This document shows positions 35,566-45,288 of a stretch of DNA of 64,000 bases, in pieces. This DNA is from Bacteroidota bacterium. Its GTDB lineage: Bacteria; Bacteroidota; Ignavibacteria; Ignavibacteriales; Ignavibacteriaceae. The stretch lies in NCBI GenBank assembly GCA_021824145.1, contig JAKALM010000006.1, positions 1 to 64,000 on the forward strand. Direction: 5' to 3'. Made by a program: the position numbers and the translations under genes. The number at the start of each line of letters is the position of its first letter. Position 1 is the stretch's first letter. The notes below the pieces were generated by a model. That model saw nothing but the letters and a program-made list of their open reading frames with translations, had not been told where the DNA came from and did no database searches.

Positions 35566-36042
35566 ATGGTTGAGAGAATTAATTTTACATTGAATGGTAA
35601 AGCTGTGAATTTAACAGTTGACAGCGATAGACTTCTTTTATGGGTATTACGAACTGATCTTGGATTGACCGGAACTAAATATGGCTGCGGTGAAAGTTTT
35701 TGCGGCGCTTGTACAGTTCTGGTAAACGACGAAGCAGTCCGTTCATGTCAAACTCAAGTAAAGGAAGTAAAAGGAAAGTCCGTAGTTACAATTGAAGGAT
35801 TAATGAAAAATGAAAAACTTCATCCTTTGCAAAAAGCTTTTATGGATCACGATGCATTACAATGCGGCTACTGCACGCCCGGAATGATTTTGACAGCATA
35901 TTCATTATTGAAAAAAAATCCGAAACCTTCTCGTACCGAAATAATTGAAGGAATGAATGATAACTTGTGCCGATGCGGAGCGCATAACAGAATAATACAG
36001 GCTATAGAAACAGCTTCAAAAAAGATGGAAGGAGGTTTCTAA
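35566..36042 (+). CDS. [2Fe-2S] subunit of molybdenum hydroxylase
   Basis: 158 aa, the electron-carrying small subunit of a xanthine oxidase-family enzyme. The plant-type [2Fe-2S] cluster motif is CGCGESFCGACTVL-like (Cys at TKYGCGESFCGAC), the second four-cysteine cluster motif is CGYCTPGM and CRCGAHNRI. SD GGGAGG precedes the ATG. It is 1 base before the large subunit. No FAD-binding middle subunit is present, matching the two-subunit isoquinoline 1-oxidoreductase/aldehyde dehydrogenase type. Confidence 0.93.
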   Translation: MVERINFTLNGKAVNLTVDSDRLLLWVLRTDLGLTGTKYGCGESFCGACTVLVNDEAVRSCQTQVKEVKGKSVVTIEGLMKNEKLHPLQKAFMDHDALQCGYCTPGMILTAYSLLKKNPKPSRTEIIEGMNDNLCRCGAHNRIIQAIETASKKMEGGF

Positions 36043-36043
36043 A

Positions 36044-38203
36044 ATGGAAGAGAATAAAATTTTAGAAATGGATTTTAAAGACACTCCAACCGAATCATTA
36101 ATTGGTAGACGAAATTTTATAAAAGTTGTCGGCGGCGGAATTTTTATTCTTTTTAATTATTGGGATGTTTCTGTCTTTGCTCAGGAAAGACGAAACAGAA
36201 GCGGACAACAAGATTTGCCTTCAGACTTCAATGCATTTTTAAGAATTAGCGAAGATGGTAGAGTTACATGTTACACAGGTAAAATTGAAATGGGACAAGG
36301 TATTATTACATCTTTATCCCAAGAGATTGCTGATGAGCTTGATGTTTCTATTGATATGGTGGATATGGTAATGGGTGATACAGATCTTTGTCCATATGAT
36401 ATGGGAACTTTTGGTTCATTAACAACAAGATTTTTTGGTCCGGCACTTCGAGCAGCAGCGGCTGAGGGTAGGCAAATTCTTCTTGAATTAGCTTTTGAAA
36501 AACTTAATATACCGTTTAAGAATTTAGAAACTGAAAATGGCTTTGTAATTGACAAGAATAATAAAAAGAATAAACTTTCTTATGCACAGCTTGCAGAAGG
36601 CAAAAAGATTGAGCGCCATTTAAAAGAAAAAGCTGAATTGAAAAAACCTTCTGAATTTAAGATTATTGGAAAATCTTTTAACCGGCGTGATGCTTTTGAA
36701 AAAGTTACAGGAAAAGCGAAATATTCCGGTGATATTCAGCTTCCGGAAATGTTGTATGCAAAAATACTACGTCCACCAGCCCATGGCGCAAAGTTGGTTA
36801 GTGTAGATCTTTCTGAAGCAGCAAAGATTAAAAATGTTGTCGTAGTTCATGAAGGAGATTTTGTCGCAGTTCTTCACAAATATCCCGATGTTGCCGAAGA
36901 AGCTTTCTCAAAGATCAAATCAAAATTTGATAGAACAAATTCCGGAATAGATGACAAAAATATTTTTGATCATTTGTTAAAGTCAGCTTCTAAAGGGCAA
37001 GTTATTGCTAAGGAAGGTGACTTAAAAAAAGGAGAAAGCGATTCGAAAGAAATTATATCAGAAACTTATTTAGATGGTTATAAGGCTCATGCACCAATTG
37101 AACCGCATACTGCTGTTGTAAATATTGAAGGCGGGAAAGTTACAGTTTGGGCATCAACTCAAACTCCTTTTGGTGCGAAAGAAGAAGTTGCAAATGAACT
37201 CGGCATTTCTTCAAAAAATGTGAGAGTAATTCCGCCGTTTGTTGGCGGCGGCTTTGGAGGCAAGACAAGAAATATTCAAATTGTTGAAGCTGCACGGCTT
37301 GCAAAGTTAACTGGAAAACCTGTACAGGTTGCATGGACAAGAAAAGAAGAATTTTTTAATGATTCTTTTAGACCAGCAGCAATTGTCAAAATAAATTCTG
37401 GAATTAACAAAAAAGGGAAAATTAGTTTCTGGGATTATCATGTTTACTATGCTGGTGAAAGAGGCGCACAGCATTTTTATAATATTCAAAATTCAAGCAC
37501 AACAGTTTATGGCTCAGGCTGGGGAGGAACTTCTGCTCATCCGTTTGCAACTGGCGCGTGGCGCGCACCAGGAAATAATACAAACACTTTTGCAAGAGAA
37601 TCACAGATTGATATAATGGCTGCGAAAGCCGGAATTGATCCATTAGAATTTAGATTACAAAATTTGACTGATAAGAAAATGCGTCGAGTTTTAGAAACAG
37701 CTGCTGAAAAATTCGGATGGAAGAAATCAAAGTTTCCAAGCGGAAGAGGATTTGGTATTGCGCTGGGAATTGATGCCGGTACTTATGTTGCAGCAATTGC
37801 TGAAGTTGATGTAAATAAAAACTCCGGTGAAGTGAAAGTAAAAAAAGTGGTTTGTGCACAAGACATGGGGCTTGCAATAAATCCAGAAGGTGCTGCCATT
37901 CAAATGGAAGGATGCATTACGATGGGACTTGGCTATGCGTTGAAGGAAGATATACATTTTAAAGACGGAGAAATTTTTGATTTAAATTTTGATACTTATG
38001 AAATTCCAAGATTTTCCTGGCTGCCGAAGATTGAAACTATTATTTTAGATAATAAAGATTCAGCGCCTCAAGGTGGAGGAGAGCCAGCAATAATTTTAAT
38101 GGGAGCGGTTGTTGCCAATGCAATTTTTGATGCAACTGGAAAAAGGATTTATCAGCTTCCAATGAATCCTGAACGAGTAAAAGAAGCATTGAAAAATAGT
38201 TAA
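36044..38203 (+). CDS. Molybdopterin-binding large subunit, Tat-exported molybdenum hydroxylase
   Basis: 719 aa, xanthine oxidase family (IorB-like). A twin-arginine signal (Arg22-Arg23 in GRRNFIKV) with a hydrophobic stretch marks Tat export, so the enzyme acts in the periplasm with its small subunit as passenger. Mo-cofactor motifs: GKIEMGQGI, GTFGSLTTRFFGPALRAAAA, PFVGGGFGGKT, AWRAPGNNTN and near the end a conserved Glu in QGGGEPAIILMG. The substrate, a purine-, pyridine- or aldehyde-like compound, cannot be told. No XdhC-like maturation gene is near. Confidence 0.92.
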   Translation: MEENKILEMDFKDTPTESLIGRRNFIKVVGGGIFILFNYWDVSVFAQERRNRSGQQDLPSDFNAFLRISEDGRVTCYTGKIEMGQGIITSLSQEIADELDVSIDMVDMVMGDTDLCPYDMGTFGSLTTRFFGPALRAAAAEGRQILLELAFEKLNIPFKNLETENGFVIDKNNKKNKLSYAQLAEGKKIERHLKEKAELKKPSEFKIIGKSFNRRDAFEKVTGKAKYSGDIQLPEMLYAKILRPPAHGAKLVSVDLSEAAKIKNVVVVHEGDFVAVLHKYPDVAEEAFSKIKSKFDRTNSGIDDKNIFDHLLKSASKGQVIAKEGDLKKGESDSKEIISETYLDGYKAHAPIEPHTAVVNIEGGKVTVWASTQTPFGAKEEVANELGISSKNVRVIPPFVGGGFGGKTRNIQIVEAARLAKLTGKPVQVAWTRKEEFFNDSFRPAAIVKINSGINKKGKISFWDYHVYYAGERGAQHFYNIQNSSTTVYGSGWGGTSAHPFATGAWRAPGNNTNTFARESQIDIMAAKAGIDPLEFRLQNLTDKKMRRVLETAAEKFGWKKSKFPSGRGFGIALGIDAGTYVAAIAEVDVNKNSGEVKVKKVVCAQDMGLAINPEGAAIQMEGCITMGLGYALKEDIHFKDGEIFDLNFDTYEIPRFSWLPKIETIILDNKDSAPQGGGEPAIILMGAVVANAIFDATGKRIYQLPMNPERVKEALKNS

Positions 38204-38256
38204 CTCAAAAAAATAAATTTTTTTGAAAAAAAATCTTATAAGATTGAAAAAAATAT

Positions 38257-41200
38257 TTACGACATTATTTTTATAACTATTACTGTCATGTCATCTTGAG
38301 TTACCATTTTGCCAGAAAATTTTTCAACTTCATTTAAGATTCTCTGCTTGATTTCTGATGATGACATCCCATTTGTTCCTAATTTTAAAAGGAAATCTTT
38401 AAGCCTTTCTTCACTATAAAGTTCTTTCAAATTATTTTGTGCTTCAGTAATTCCATCAGTCATGAAGATAATCAAATCATCTTTTTGCAGTTGGAATTTT
38501 TTTTCTAAATAATCTACATCTTTCATCATTCCAAGCGGGAATCTCGGTCCATCGGATTTAATAAGTTCAATTTTATTTCCGGATTTTATGATTGGACCAG
38601 GAAGTCCAGCGTTAGTAAAAGTCAGTTCTTTCGAATTAATATTTATTACTGCCAAGCAAACAGCGGTAAACATTTCTCTATTCGTTTTGAAGTAGAGTGG
38701 CGTGTTTACTTTTTTCAAAATTGAATTGATAGAATCAGCTTCATTTATTTCTGAAATCAGCATTCCATTAGTCATAACCGCAGTCATCGCAGCTTTCATT
38801 CCTTTGCCGGAAACATCACCGACGATAATTCCAAATTTTGATTTGTCATTCTTCAACCAAAAATAATCGAAGAAATCGCCACCAACTTCGTTAGCAGGAA
38901 TGCAAATACTTGAAATATCAAAACCTTCAATAGTTGGATCAGAATTTGGCATGATGGACATTTGTGCATCATGCGCTGTTTTCAATTCAACTTTCATTCG
39001 AATATTTTTCAGTCGACTTTTATAAGTTACAAATCCAACAGCGACAACTAAAATTGATATCAAAGCAGTGAACCACCACGTTTGCCAATATGGCGGATTT
39101 ATAAAAATATCTAACGAAGCACCTTTCTCATTCCATATACCATCGCTATTCGTTGCCTTTACTCTGAAACGATAATGACCGGGTTTTAAAGTTGTATAGC
39201 TTGCAAATCTTTTTTCCGAATTAGTAAAGAACCAATCTTTATCAAGTCCTTCCATTTTATAAGCATATTTATTCTTTTGCGGAGCGGCAAAATCGAGTGA
39301 AGCGAACTCAAATGAAAACACATAGTCTTCGTAAGAAAGATTTAATGATTGAATTTCAGAAAGCGGTTTATCAAACTGAACATCTTTATTAAATTTTTGA
39401 AACGATGTAATAACAATCGGAGGCAAATAATTATTGTCTTTTATTTCATTCGGGAAAAAAGAATTAAATCCATTAATACCTCCAAAAAACATTTCACCGC
39501 TTGAGCTTTTGAAATAAGAACCGCCGTTAAACTCATTATCTTGCAGCCCGTCATTTACAGTATAATTTTTAAATATTTTATTGGCGGGATTAAATTTTGA
39601 TAATCCTTTGTTTGTGCTCAGCCAAAGATTTCCATTTTCATCAGGCAATATTGCATATATTGCATCACTTGAAAGCCCATCTTTTAAAGAATAAGAATCA
39701 AATGATTCTGTTTTAGGATTAAATTTGTTCAACCCGCCGCCCCACGTTCCGATCCAAAGATTTCCATCTTTATCTTCATAAATTGAAAATATATAATCGT
39801 TATTAATTTTATTTTTCGCTTCAGAATCTGTTCGATAAGAAATGAAAGTTTCTTTGTTGCGATCAAATTTATTTAAACCGCCGCCTTCTGTTCCAATCCA
39901 CAGATTTCCAGATTTATCTTCAAAAATTTCTCTTACAAAATTATTACTAAGACTTTTAGGATTATTCGGATCATTTTTATAATGTATAAATTTTTCGGCT
40001 GCCTTGTTAAACTTTTCTAATCCTCTGCCGTATGTGCCAATCCAAATTGTTCCGGATTTATCTTTATATAATTTTCTAATTTCATTATATACCAAACTTG
40101 AAGGATTTTTCGGATCGTTAATAAATCTCTTAAACTTTCCCGTCTTTCTATCAAATTTATTTACCCCTCCACCGTTTGTGCCGATCCATAAATATCCTTC
40201 ATCATCTTCAATAATATTTCTTACTACATCATTACTTAAACTATTAACGTCATTCGGATTGTGCCTATAATGTTTGTAAAGGTTTGTTTTTCTGTCTAAT
40301 CTATCTAATCCGCCGCCGTGAGTGCCAATCCATATAATTCCATCTTTGTCTTCATAAATTGACCACACAATTGGATGACTTAAGCTGTTTGTTTCGTTTG
40401 GTCGATGCATATAATAATAAAATTGCTTTGCACCTCTTGTTACTTTATCGATGCCGCCGCCATAAGTTCCTATCCACATAATTCCAGATCTATCTTTGAA
40501 GATGCTTCTTATTTCATTATAACTTAAAGTATGAATATTGAGCGGATCATTTAGATATCTAATAAATTTATTATTGATCCGATCATAAATATTTATTCCT
40601 CCGCCATTAGTGCCGACCCATAAATTTCCATTGTTATCCTCGTTTAAAGCATAGATTTGGTTATTACTTATGCTTGAAAAATTTTGAAGGTCATTCTTAT
40701 ATTGAATGAAACTGCCTGCGTTATCTCCGTTTGGAATGAATTTATTCAAACCATTATCAGTACCTATCCATAACACTCCGTAGCTGTCCTGGAAAATTGC
40801 TCTGACAATATTGTTCGAAATGCTTTTCTTGTTTTTCTGGTCGGATTTATATTTAATAAAAGCTGGTGAGAGACTATTAATTTCTTCATGAATAATTTTA
40901 TTTAATCCATCGTTGGTTCCAATCCAAATATTTCCAGACTTATCTTGGCAAATGGACAAAATACAATCTCCGCTAATGCTATTCGGATTTTTTGCATCGA
41001 ATAAAAAATGTTTAAAGGAATAAATTTGTTTTAAAGAATCTTCAACAATCAATTTATTCAGACCATTTTCAGTACCAATCCACAAGTTTCCCAAATTGTC
41101 TTCCAAAATTGCGTTAATATTATTATGGCTAAGAGAATTAATATTTCTAATTTCATTATGGAAACGAGTAAAAATTTTTTTTGTTTGGTCATATCTGTTT

Positions 41201-41571
41201 AAGCCTGCATTAAAAGTTCCAATCCAAACAATTCCATTTCTGTCAACGCAAAGTGCCGAGATATCGTTATAGCTTAAACTATTTGGGTCTTCTGGTTTGT
41301 GTCGAATAATTTTGAACTTGTAGCCGTCATATTGATTTAAACCATCTTCAGTTCCAAAATACATGAAACCGTATTTATCCTGACAGATAGATTTGACAAT
41401 GCTTTGAGATAATCCTTGATCAAGAAATATTTGTTCAAAATTTATATCAGTGCTTTGCGGGAAAATTAATGTTGGTGATAAAAGTAAGAATAATGTTATT
41501 ATCAAAAGATTGTAAATAAATCGAAAATCTTTTCCTTTTGAAAGATATAAACAGCCAATTATTGATTCCAT
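38257..41571 (-). CDS. Sensor: two seven-bladed beta-propellers, Y_Y_Y domain and SpoIIE phosphatase
   Basis: 1104 aa. After an N-terminal hydrophobic signal/anchor (about 20-37) come 14 blade repeats with the signature WIGT followed by Gly-rich and LNKFD-type residues (residues about 45-720), matching two seven-bladed 'two-component regulator propeller' units. A Y_Y_Y domain (about 745-815) and one membrane helix (about 820-842) lead to a cytoplasmic SpoIIE/RsbU-like PP2C phosphatase (about 870-1104; ICIPANEVGGDFFDY, GDVSGKGMKAAMTA and DDLIIFMTDGI). The propeller regulators of Bacteroidota usually end in a histidine kinase and AraC-type HTH; here the output is a phosphatase that probably controls an anti-sigma/anti-anti-sigma switch (inference). 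No such partner is near. Confidence 0.93.
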   Translation of the reverse strand: MESIIGCLYLSKGKDFRFIYNLLIITLFLLLSPTLIFPQSTDINFEQIFLDQGLSQSIVKSICQDKYGFMYFGTEDGLNQYDGYKFKIIRHKPEDPNSLSYNDISALCVDRNGIVWIGTFNAGLNRYDQTKKIFTRFHNEIRNINSLSHNNINAILEDNLGNLWIGTENGLNKLIVEDSLKQIYSFKHFLFDAKNPNSISGDCILSICQDKSGNIWIGTNDGLNKIIHEEINSLSPAFIKYKSDQKNKKSISNNIVRAIFQDSYGVLWIGTDNGLNKFIPNGDNAGSFIQYKNDLQNFSSISNNQIYALNEDNNGNLWVGTNGGGINIYDRINNKFIRYLNDPLNIHTLSYNEIRSIFKDRSGIMWIGTYGGGIDKVTRGAKQFYYYMHRPNETNSLSHPIVWSIYEDKDGIIWIGTHGGGLDRLDRKTNLYKHYRHNPNDVNSLSNDVVRNIIEDDEGYLWIGTNGGGVNKFDRKTGKFKRFINDPKNPSSLVYNEIRKLYKDKSGTIWIGTYGRGLEKFNKAAEKFIHYKNDPNNPKSLSNNFVREIFEDKSGNLWIGTEGGGLNKFDRNKETFISYRTDSEAKNKINNDYIFSIYEDKDGNLWIGTWGGGLNKFNPKTESFDSYSLKDGLSSDAIYAILPDENGNLWLSTNKGLSKFNPANKIFKNYTVNDGLQDNEFNGGSYFKSSSGEMFFGGINGFNSFFPNEIKDNNYLPPIVITSFQKFNKDVQFDKPLSEIQSLNLSYEDYVFSFEFASLDFAAPQKNKYAYKMEGLDKDWFFTNSEKRFASYTTLKPGHYRFRVKATNSDGIWNEKGASLDIFINPPYWQTWWFTALISILVVAVGFVTYKSRLKNIRMKVELKTAHDAQMSIMPNSDPTIEGFDISSICIPANEVGGDFFDYFWLKNDKSKFGIIVGDVSGKGMKAAMTAVMTNGMLISEINEADSINSILKKVNTPLYFKTNREMFTAVCLAVININSKELTFTNAGLPGPIIKSGNKIELIKSDGPRFPLGMMKDVDYLEKKFQLQKDDLIIFMTDGITEAQNNLKELYSEERLKDFLLKLGTNGMSSSEIKQRILNEVEKFSGKMVTQDDMTVIVIKIMS

Positions 41572-41727
41572 TTCATTAATTCCCTTTTGTTGAAAAAAAA
41601 TTAGAAAGAATTTTATAATACTTGGCTAGATAAGAAATTTATTGAATAGAAACTTATGATAAATTAGAGATTTCAGTTTCAAATCTCAACTGAAATATTT
41701 TTCTTACATCAAAAGCTGGAAGCAGAT

Positions 41728-43341
41728 TTATTTCAACATATCAATTGTATCAATTTCAAATGGAATGTCAGACAATTCGATCTTTGGATATTTTTCGATA
41801 AAATAATTTAGTGACCATTCACTTGTAAGAAGAATAACTGTCCGTTCAGAAGAATCAATTGCAATTGCAGCGCCCGCCGGCATAACAACATTTTCTAATT
41901 GATCATTACTGACTGACGGAGAAATCCATCTTAAAACCTTCCAATTAGTTTGTTCCAATCTTGATTCGGCACCGTATTCGCTTTCAAGTCTATACTGAAC
42001 TACTTCAAATTGAAGAGGTCCTACAGCGCCAAGCAGAGGAACTTTATGAGCAGAGTTTTTTAAGTAATATGCTTGAATTACACCTTCCTGTAAAAGCTGA
42101 TCTAAACCATCTCTAAATTTTTTGTAATTGGAAGGATTGGGATTGTGCATGTATACAAAATGTTCTGGAGCGAATTTAGGAATTTCTTTATAAACGATTG
42201 ATGGATTTTCCGTAATTGTATCTCCAATTCCAAAATTTGAGTTGCCGACAAATCCAATAATATCGCCAGCAAAAGCCTCATCAACAGTTTCGCGTTCTTG
42301 TCCGAAGAGTTTTTGAGAATTTGACAAGCGAATTTTTTTCCCGCTGGCTGTATGTGTTGCCTGCATATCGCGAGTAAATTTTCCAGAACAAACTCTTAAG
42401 AATGCAATTCTGTCTCGATGTTTTGGATCCATGTTTGCCTGAATTTTAAAAATGAATCCTGAAAAATTTTCGTCTTCTGGTTTTACAATTCCAATAGAAC
42501 TATTTCTTGGAGCTGGGGGGATCGCGTAATTTAAAAATCCATCAAGCAAAAGCTGAACTCCAAAATTATTCATTGCACTGCCGAAGAATAATGGAGTTAA
42601 TTTTCCTTCAACAACTGCTGCCGGATCAAATTGTTCGCCTGCGGTGTCAAGCATTTCAATTTCTTCAATTAGCTTTGCATAATTTTCTTCACTTAATTTT
42701 TCTTTAACCAATGGGTCGGATAAATCATGAACCGAAACTGGAGCGATAAATTGTCCGCCAGTTGTTTTTTCAAATAGATGAATTTCTTTGGAAACTCGAT
42801 CGAACACTCCTTTAAAGTCAATTCCAGTTCCAAGCGGATAATTCATAGCAAATGCGCCTATTCCAAGTACACTTTCAATTTCATCAATTAAAGCAAACGG
42901 TTCAAGAGTTGGCCGGTCCAATTTATTAATAAATGTAAAAATTGGAATTGATCTTTTACGGCAGACTTCAAATAATTTTTTTGTTTGTGCTTCAATTCCT
43001 TTTGCGGCATCAATAACCATCACAACAGCATCAACTGCGGTTAAAACGCGATAAGTATCTTCAGAGAAATCTTCGTGCCCAGGTGTATCCAATAAATTAA
43101 TTTTGTAACCTTTATAATCAAACTGAAGAACAGTTGAAGTGATTGAAATTCCTCTTTTCTTTTCAAGTTCCATCCAATCGGAAGTTGAAGACCGCTGATT
43201 TTTTCTTGCAGTTACAGAACCGGCAAGCTGTACAGCTCCGCCATAAAGCAAAAACTTTTCGGTTAAAGTTGTTTTTCCAGCATCAGGATGTGAAATGATT
43301 GCAAATGTTCTTCTTCTATTAATTTCTTTTAAATTACTCAT
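41728..43341 (-). CDS. prfC: Peptide chain release factor 3
   Basis: 537 aa, a GTPase that recycles RF1/RF2 from the ribosome after termination. G-domain motifs: SHPDAGKTT (P-loop), DTPGHEDF and NKLD. The features ARKNQRSSTSDWMELEKKRGIS and the long C-terminus without an EF-G domain IV fit RF3. It stands alone on the minus strand, 157 bases from the propeller sensor. Confidence 0.96.
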   Translation of the reverse strand: MSNLKEINRRRTFAIISHPDAGKTTLTEKFLLYGGAVQLAGSVTARKNQRSSTSDWMELEKKRGISITSTVLQFDYKGYKINLLDTPGHEDFSEDTYRVLTAVDAVVMVIDAAKGIEAQTKKLFEVCRKRSIPIFTFINKLDRPTLEPFALIDEIESVLGIGAFAMNYPLGTGIDFKGVFDRVSKEIHLFEKTTGGQFIAPVSVHDLSDPLVKEKLSEENYAKLIEEIEMLDTAGEQFDPAAVVEGKLTPLFFGSAMNNFGVQLLLDGFLNYAIPPAPRNSSIGIVKPEDENFSGFIFKIQANMDPKHRDRIAFLRVCSGKFTRDMQATHTASGKKIRLSNSQKLFGQERETVDEAFAGDIIGFVGNSNFGIGDTITENPSIVYKEIPKFAPEHFVYMHNPNPSNYKKFRDGLDQLLQEGVIQAYYLKNSAHKVPLLGAVGPLQFEVVQYRLESEYGAESRLEQTNWKVLRWISPSVSNDQLENVVMPAGAAIAIDSSERTVILLTSEWSLNYFIEKYPKIELSDIPFEIDTIDMLK

Positions 43342-43603
43342 TGTATTAAATAACTTTCTTTAATTCTTTTTAAATTTTTATAAATGAATTGTAAGTTGGA
43401 GAAAGAGGATGGTGCTAATGGAAATACTCAGAAACCAATGAAAAGAGTTTAGTTGAATATGCGCAAAGATTTATTCTAAATTCAAACATTAAAATTTATC
43501 GTTATTTTTATTTATACAAAATTAAGTATTTTTATTTTTATTGACAAAGACAAAAAATTTATAGTTTATTCAAAACACAAAATTTATTTTCAGAAAATAG
43601 TTC

Positions 43604-44443
43604 ATGAATATTGATTCAGCATACGAAGAAGCGTTAGAATTTGCAAAAAATCATTATGAAAATTTCCCTGTTGCTTCTTTTCTAATTCCCAAGAGTTTAA
43701 GAAAACATGTAGCAATAATTTATTGGTTTGCCAGAACTGCGGATGATATTGCAGACGAAGGTGAAATGAAACCTGAGGAAAGACTTAAAAAACTTGAGAA
43801 TTTTGAAAATCGATTAACAGAATTATTAAATGGAAATTTTTCCAATCCTTTTGAACTAGCTCTTCACTCAACAATTGAAGCAAAAAATCTTTCGCAAGAA
43901 AATTTTTATAATCTGTTAAAAGCTTTTAAACAGGATGTAATTAAAAAAAGTTACAAAGATTTTCCTGATCTTTTAAATTATTGCAAATATTCAGCAAATC
44001 CTGTTGGCAGATTAATACTTGAATTAAATAATATCAGAAATGAGGATGCTTTTAATTATTCTGATAAAATTTGTACTGCACTTCAGCTTACAAATTTTTG
44101 GCAAGACACACTGATTGATTTTCTAAAAGGCAGGATATATTATCCTATTGACGAAATGGAAAATTTTGGAGTCATGGAAAAAGTATTTGAGTTAAAAGAA
44201 AATAATCTTAATTTACAAGCACTTGTTAAGCATAATGTTGAAAGAACTAGTCAACTCTTCGAAGAAGGGAAGAATTTGATCAAGTTCTTGCATGGAAGAT
44301 TAAAATTTGAAATCAAGTGGACGATTTTTGGTGGAGAAGCGATCCTAAAAAAAATTGAAAGTAATGATTTCAATGTACTAAATTTAAGACCAACGCTGTC
44401 TAAAAGAGATTTTTTATTGTTACTTTTAAAATCAATCTTTTAA
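43604..44443 (+). CDS. hpnC: Squalene synthase-like protein HpnC
   Basis: 279 aa, all-alpha prenyl synthase. The first aspartate-rich motif is ARTADDIADE; the second is NFWQDTLIDFLKGRIYYP. HpnC turns presqualene diphosphate into hydroxysqualene. The ATG at 43604 is followed by a typical N-terminus and the gene is 2 bases before hpnD. Carotenoid phytoene synthase (CrtB) shares the fold, but the C-D-E order with an HpnE-type oxidoreductase favours the squalene route. No squalene-hopene cyclase is in the window. Confidence 0.88.
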   Translation: MNIDSAYEEALEFAKNHYENFPVASFLIPKSLRKHVAIIYWFARTADDIADEGEMKPEERLKKLENFENRLTELLNGNFSNPFELALHSTIEAKNLSQENFYNLLKAFKQDVIKKSYKDFPDLLNYCKYSANPVGRLILELNNIRNEDAFNYSDKICTALQLTNFWQDTLIDFLKGRIYYPIDEMENFGVMEKVFELKENNLNLQALVKHNVERTSQLFEEGKNLIKFLHGRLKFEIKWTIFGGEAILKKIESNDFNVLNLRPTLSKRDFLLLLLKSIF

Positions 44444-44445
44444 CT

Positions 44446-45288
44446 ATGAACGATACTGCAAAAGAAATAGCAAAAACAAGCAAGAGTAGTTTTTATTATG
44501 CGTTTAATTTATTGCCTAATGAAAAACGTGATGCAATGAATACTGTTTACGCTTTCTGCAGGCAAACTGATGATATAGTTGATCAAGAAAATTTGTCGGT
44601 CGATATAAAATATGAAAAGCTTCACAAGTGGACTTACGAACTTGAAAAAGCAATTAACGGGCATTCAGAATATATATTGCTCAATAAACTTGGGAAAACA
44701 ATTTCACAATTTAACATTCCATTGGAACCATTCTTTGAGTTGTTAAAAGGAATGGAAATGGACCTTCAAAAAAACCGGTATCTTACTTTTGATGATTTAA
44801 AACTATATTGCTATCGTGTAGCTTCAACAGTTGGGTTGATGTGCATTGAGATTTTTGGATATAAACATAAATCAGCAAAAGACTTTGCTATTGATTTAGG
44901 AATAGCGCTTCAATTAACTAACATTCTTCGCGACATAAAAAAAGATTCTGAAAACGGCAGAATTTATTTACCTCAAGAAGAATTGAAAAGATTTAATTAT
45001 TCGGAAAAAGATATTTTGTCCCAAAACTTTAACGAAAATTTTAAGGAATTGATGAAATATCAGGTTCAGCGAGTTGAGAATTATTTTCAAATTGCAACTC
45101 ATGATTTAAATCTTGATGATAAATATTCTATGTTTGCCGCAAGAGCGATGCAGCATATTTATCATAAAATTCTTGAAAAAATTATTGCTGCCGACTACGA
45201 TGTTTATCATAATAATGTAAAAGTTTCTAAGTTGGAAAAAGTTGGAATATCGATTGGTGTTTGGGCTAAGTACAGCTTAGTTTATTGA
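44446..45288 (+). CDS. hpnD: Presqualene diphosphate synthase HpnD
   Basis: 280 aa, joins two farnesyl diphosphates into presqualene diphosphate. The aspartate-rich motifs FCRQTDDIVDQ and ALQLTNILRDIKKDSENGRIYLP are both intact, and CYRVASTVGLMCIEIFGY is the HpnD/CrtB-type substrate stretch. It follows hpnC by 2 bases and its stop overlaps the hpnE ATG by 1 base (TGATG). The three genes form one operon. Confidence 0.9.
   Translation: MNDTAKEIAKTSKSSFYYAFNLLPNEKRDAMNTVYAFCRQTDDIVDQENLSVDIKYEKLHKWTYELEKAINGHSEYILLNKLGKTISQFNIPLEPFFELLKGMEMDLQKNRYLTFDDLKLYCYRVASTVGLMCIEIFGYKHKSAKDFAIDLGIALQLTNILRDIKKDSENGRIYLPQEELKRFNYSEKDILSQNFNENFKELMKYQVQRVENYFQIATHDLNLDDKYSMFAARAMQHIYHKILEKIIAADYDVYHNNVKVSKLEKVGISIGVWAKYSLVY

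Noticed and set aside
38232-38245. AATCTTATAAGATT palindrome between convergent genes
   Set aside because: AT-only 14 bp without loop or T-run; chance is likely in this composition, so not called a terminator.
38257-41571. Repeated DNA phrases suggesting a tandem repeat or CRISPR
   Set aside because: They encode the repeated beta-propeller blades; spacing varies and the DNA is coding throughout.
43604-45288. Phytoene synthase pair (CrtB) for carotenoids
   Set aside because: Two adjacent synthases plus an HpnE-type enzyme fit the HpnC-HpnD-HpnE squalene route better.
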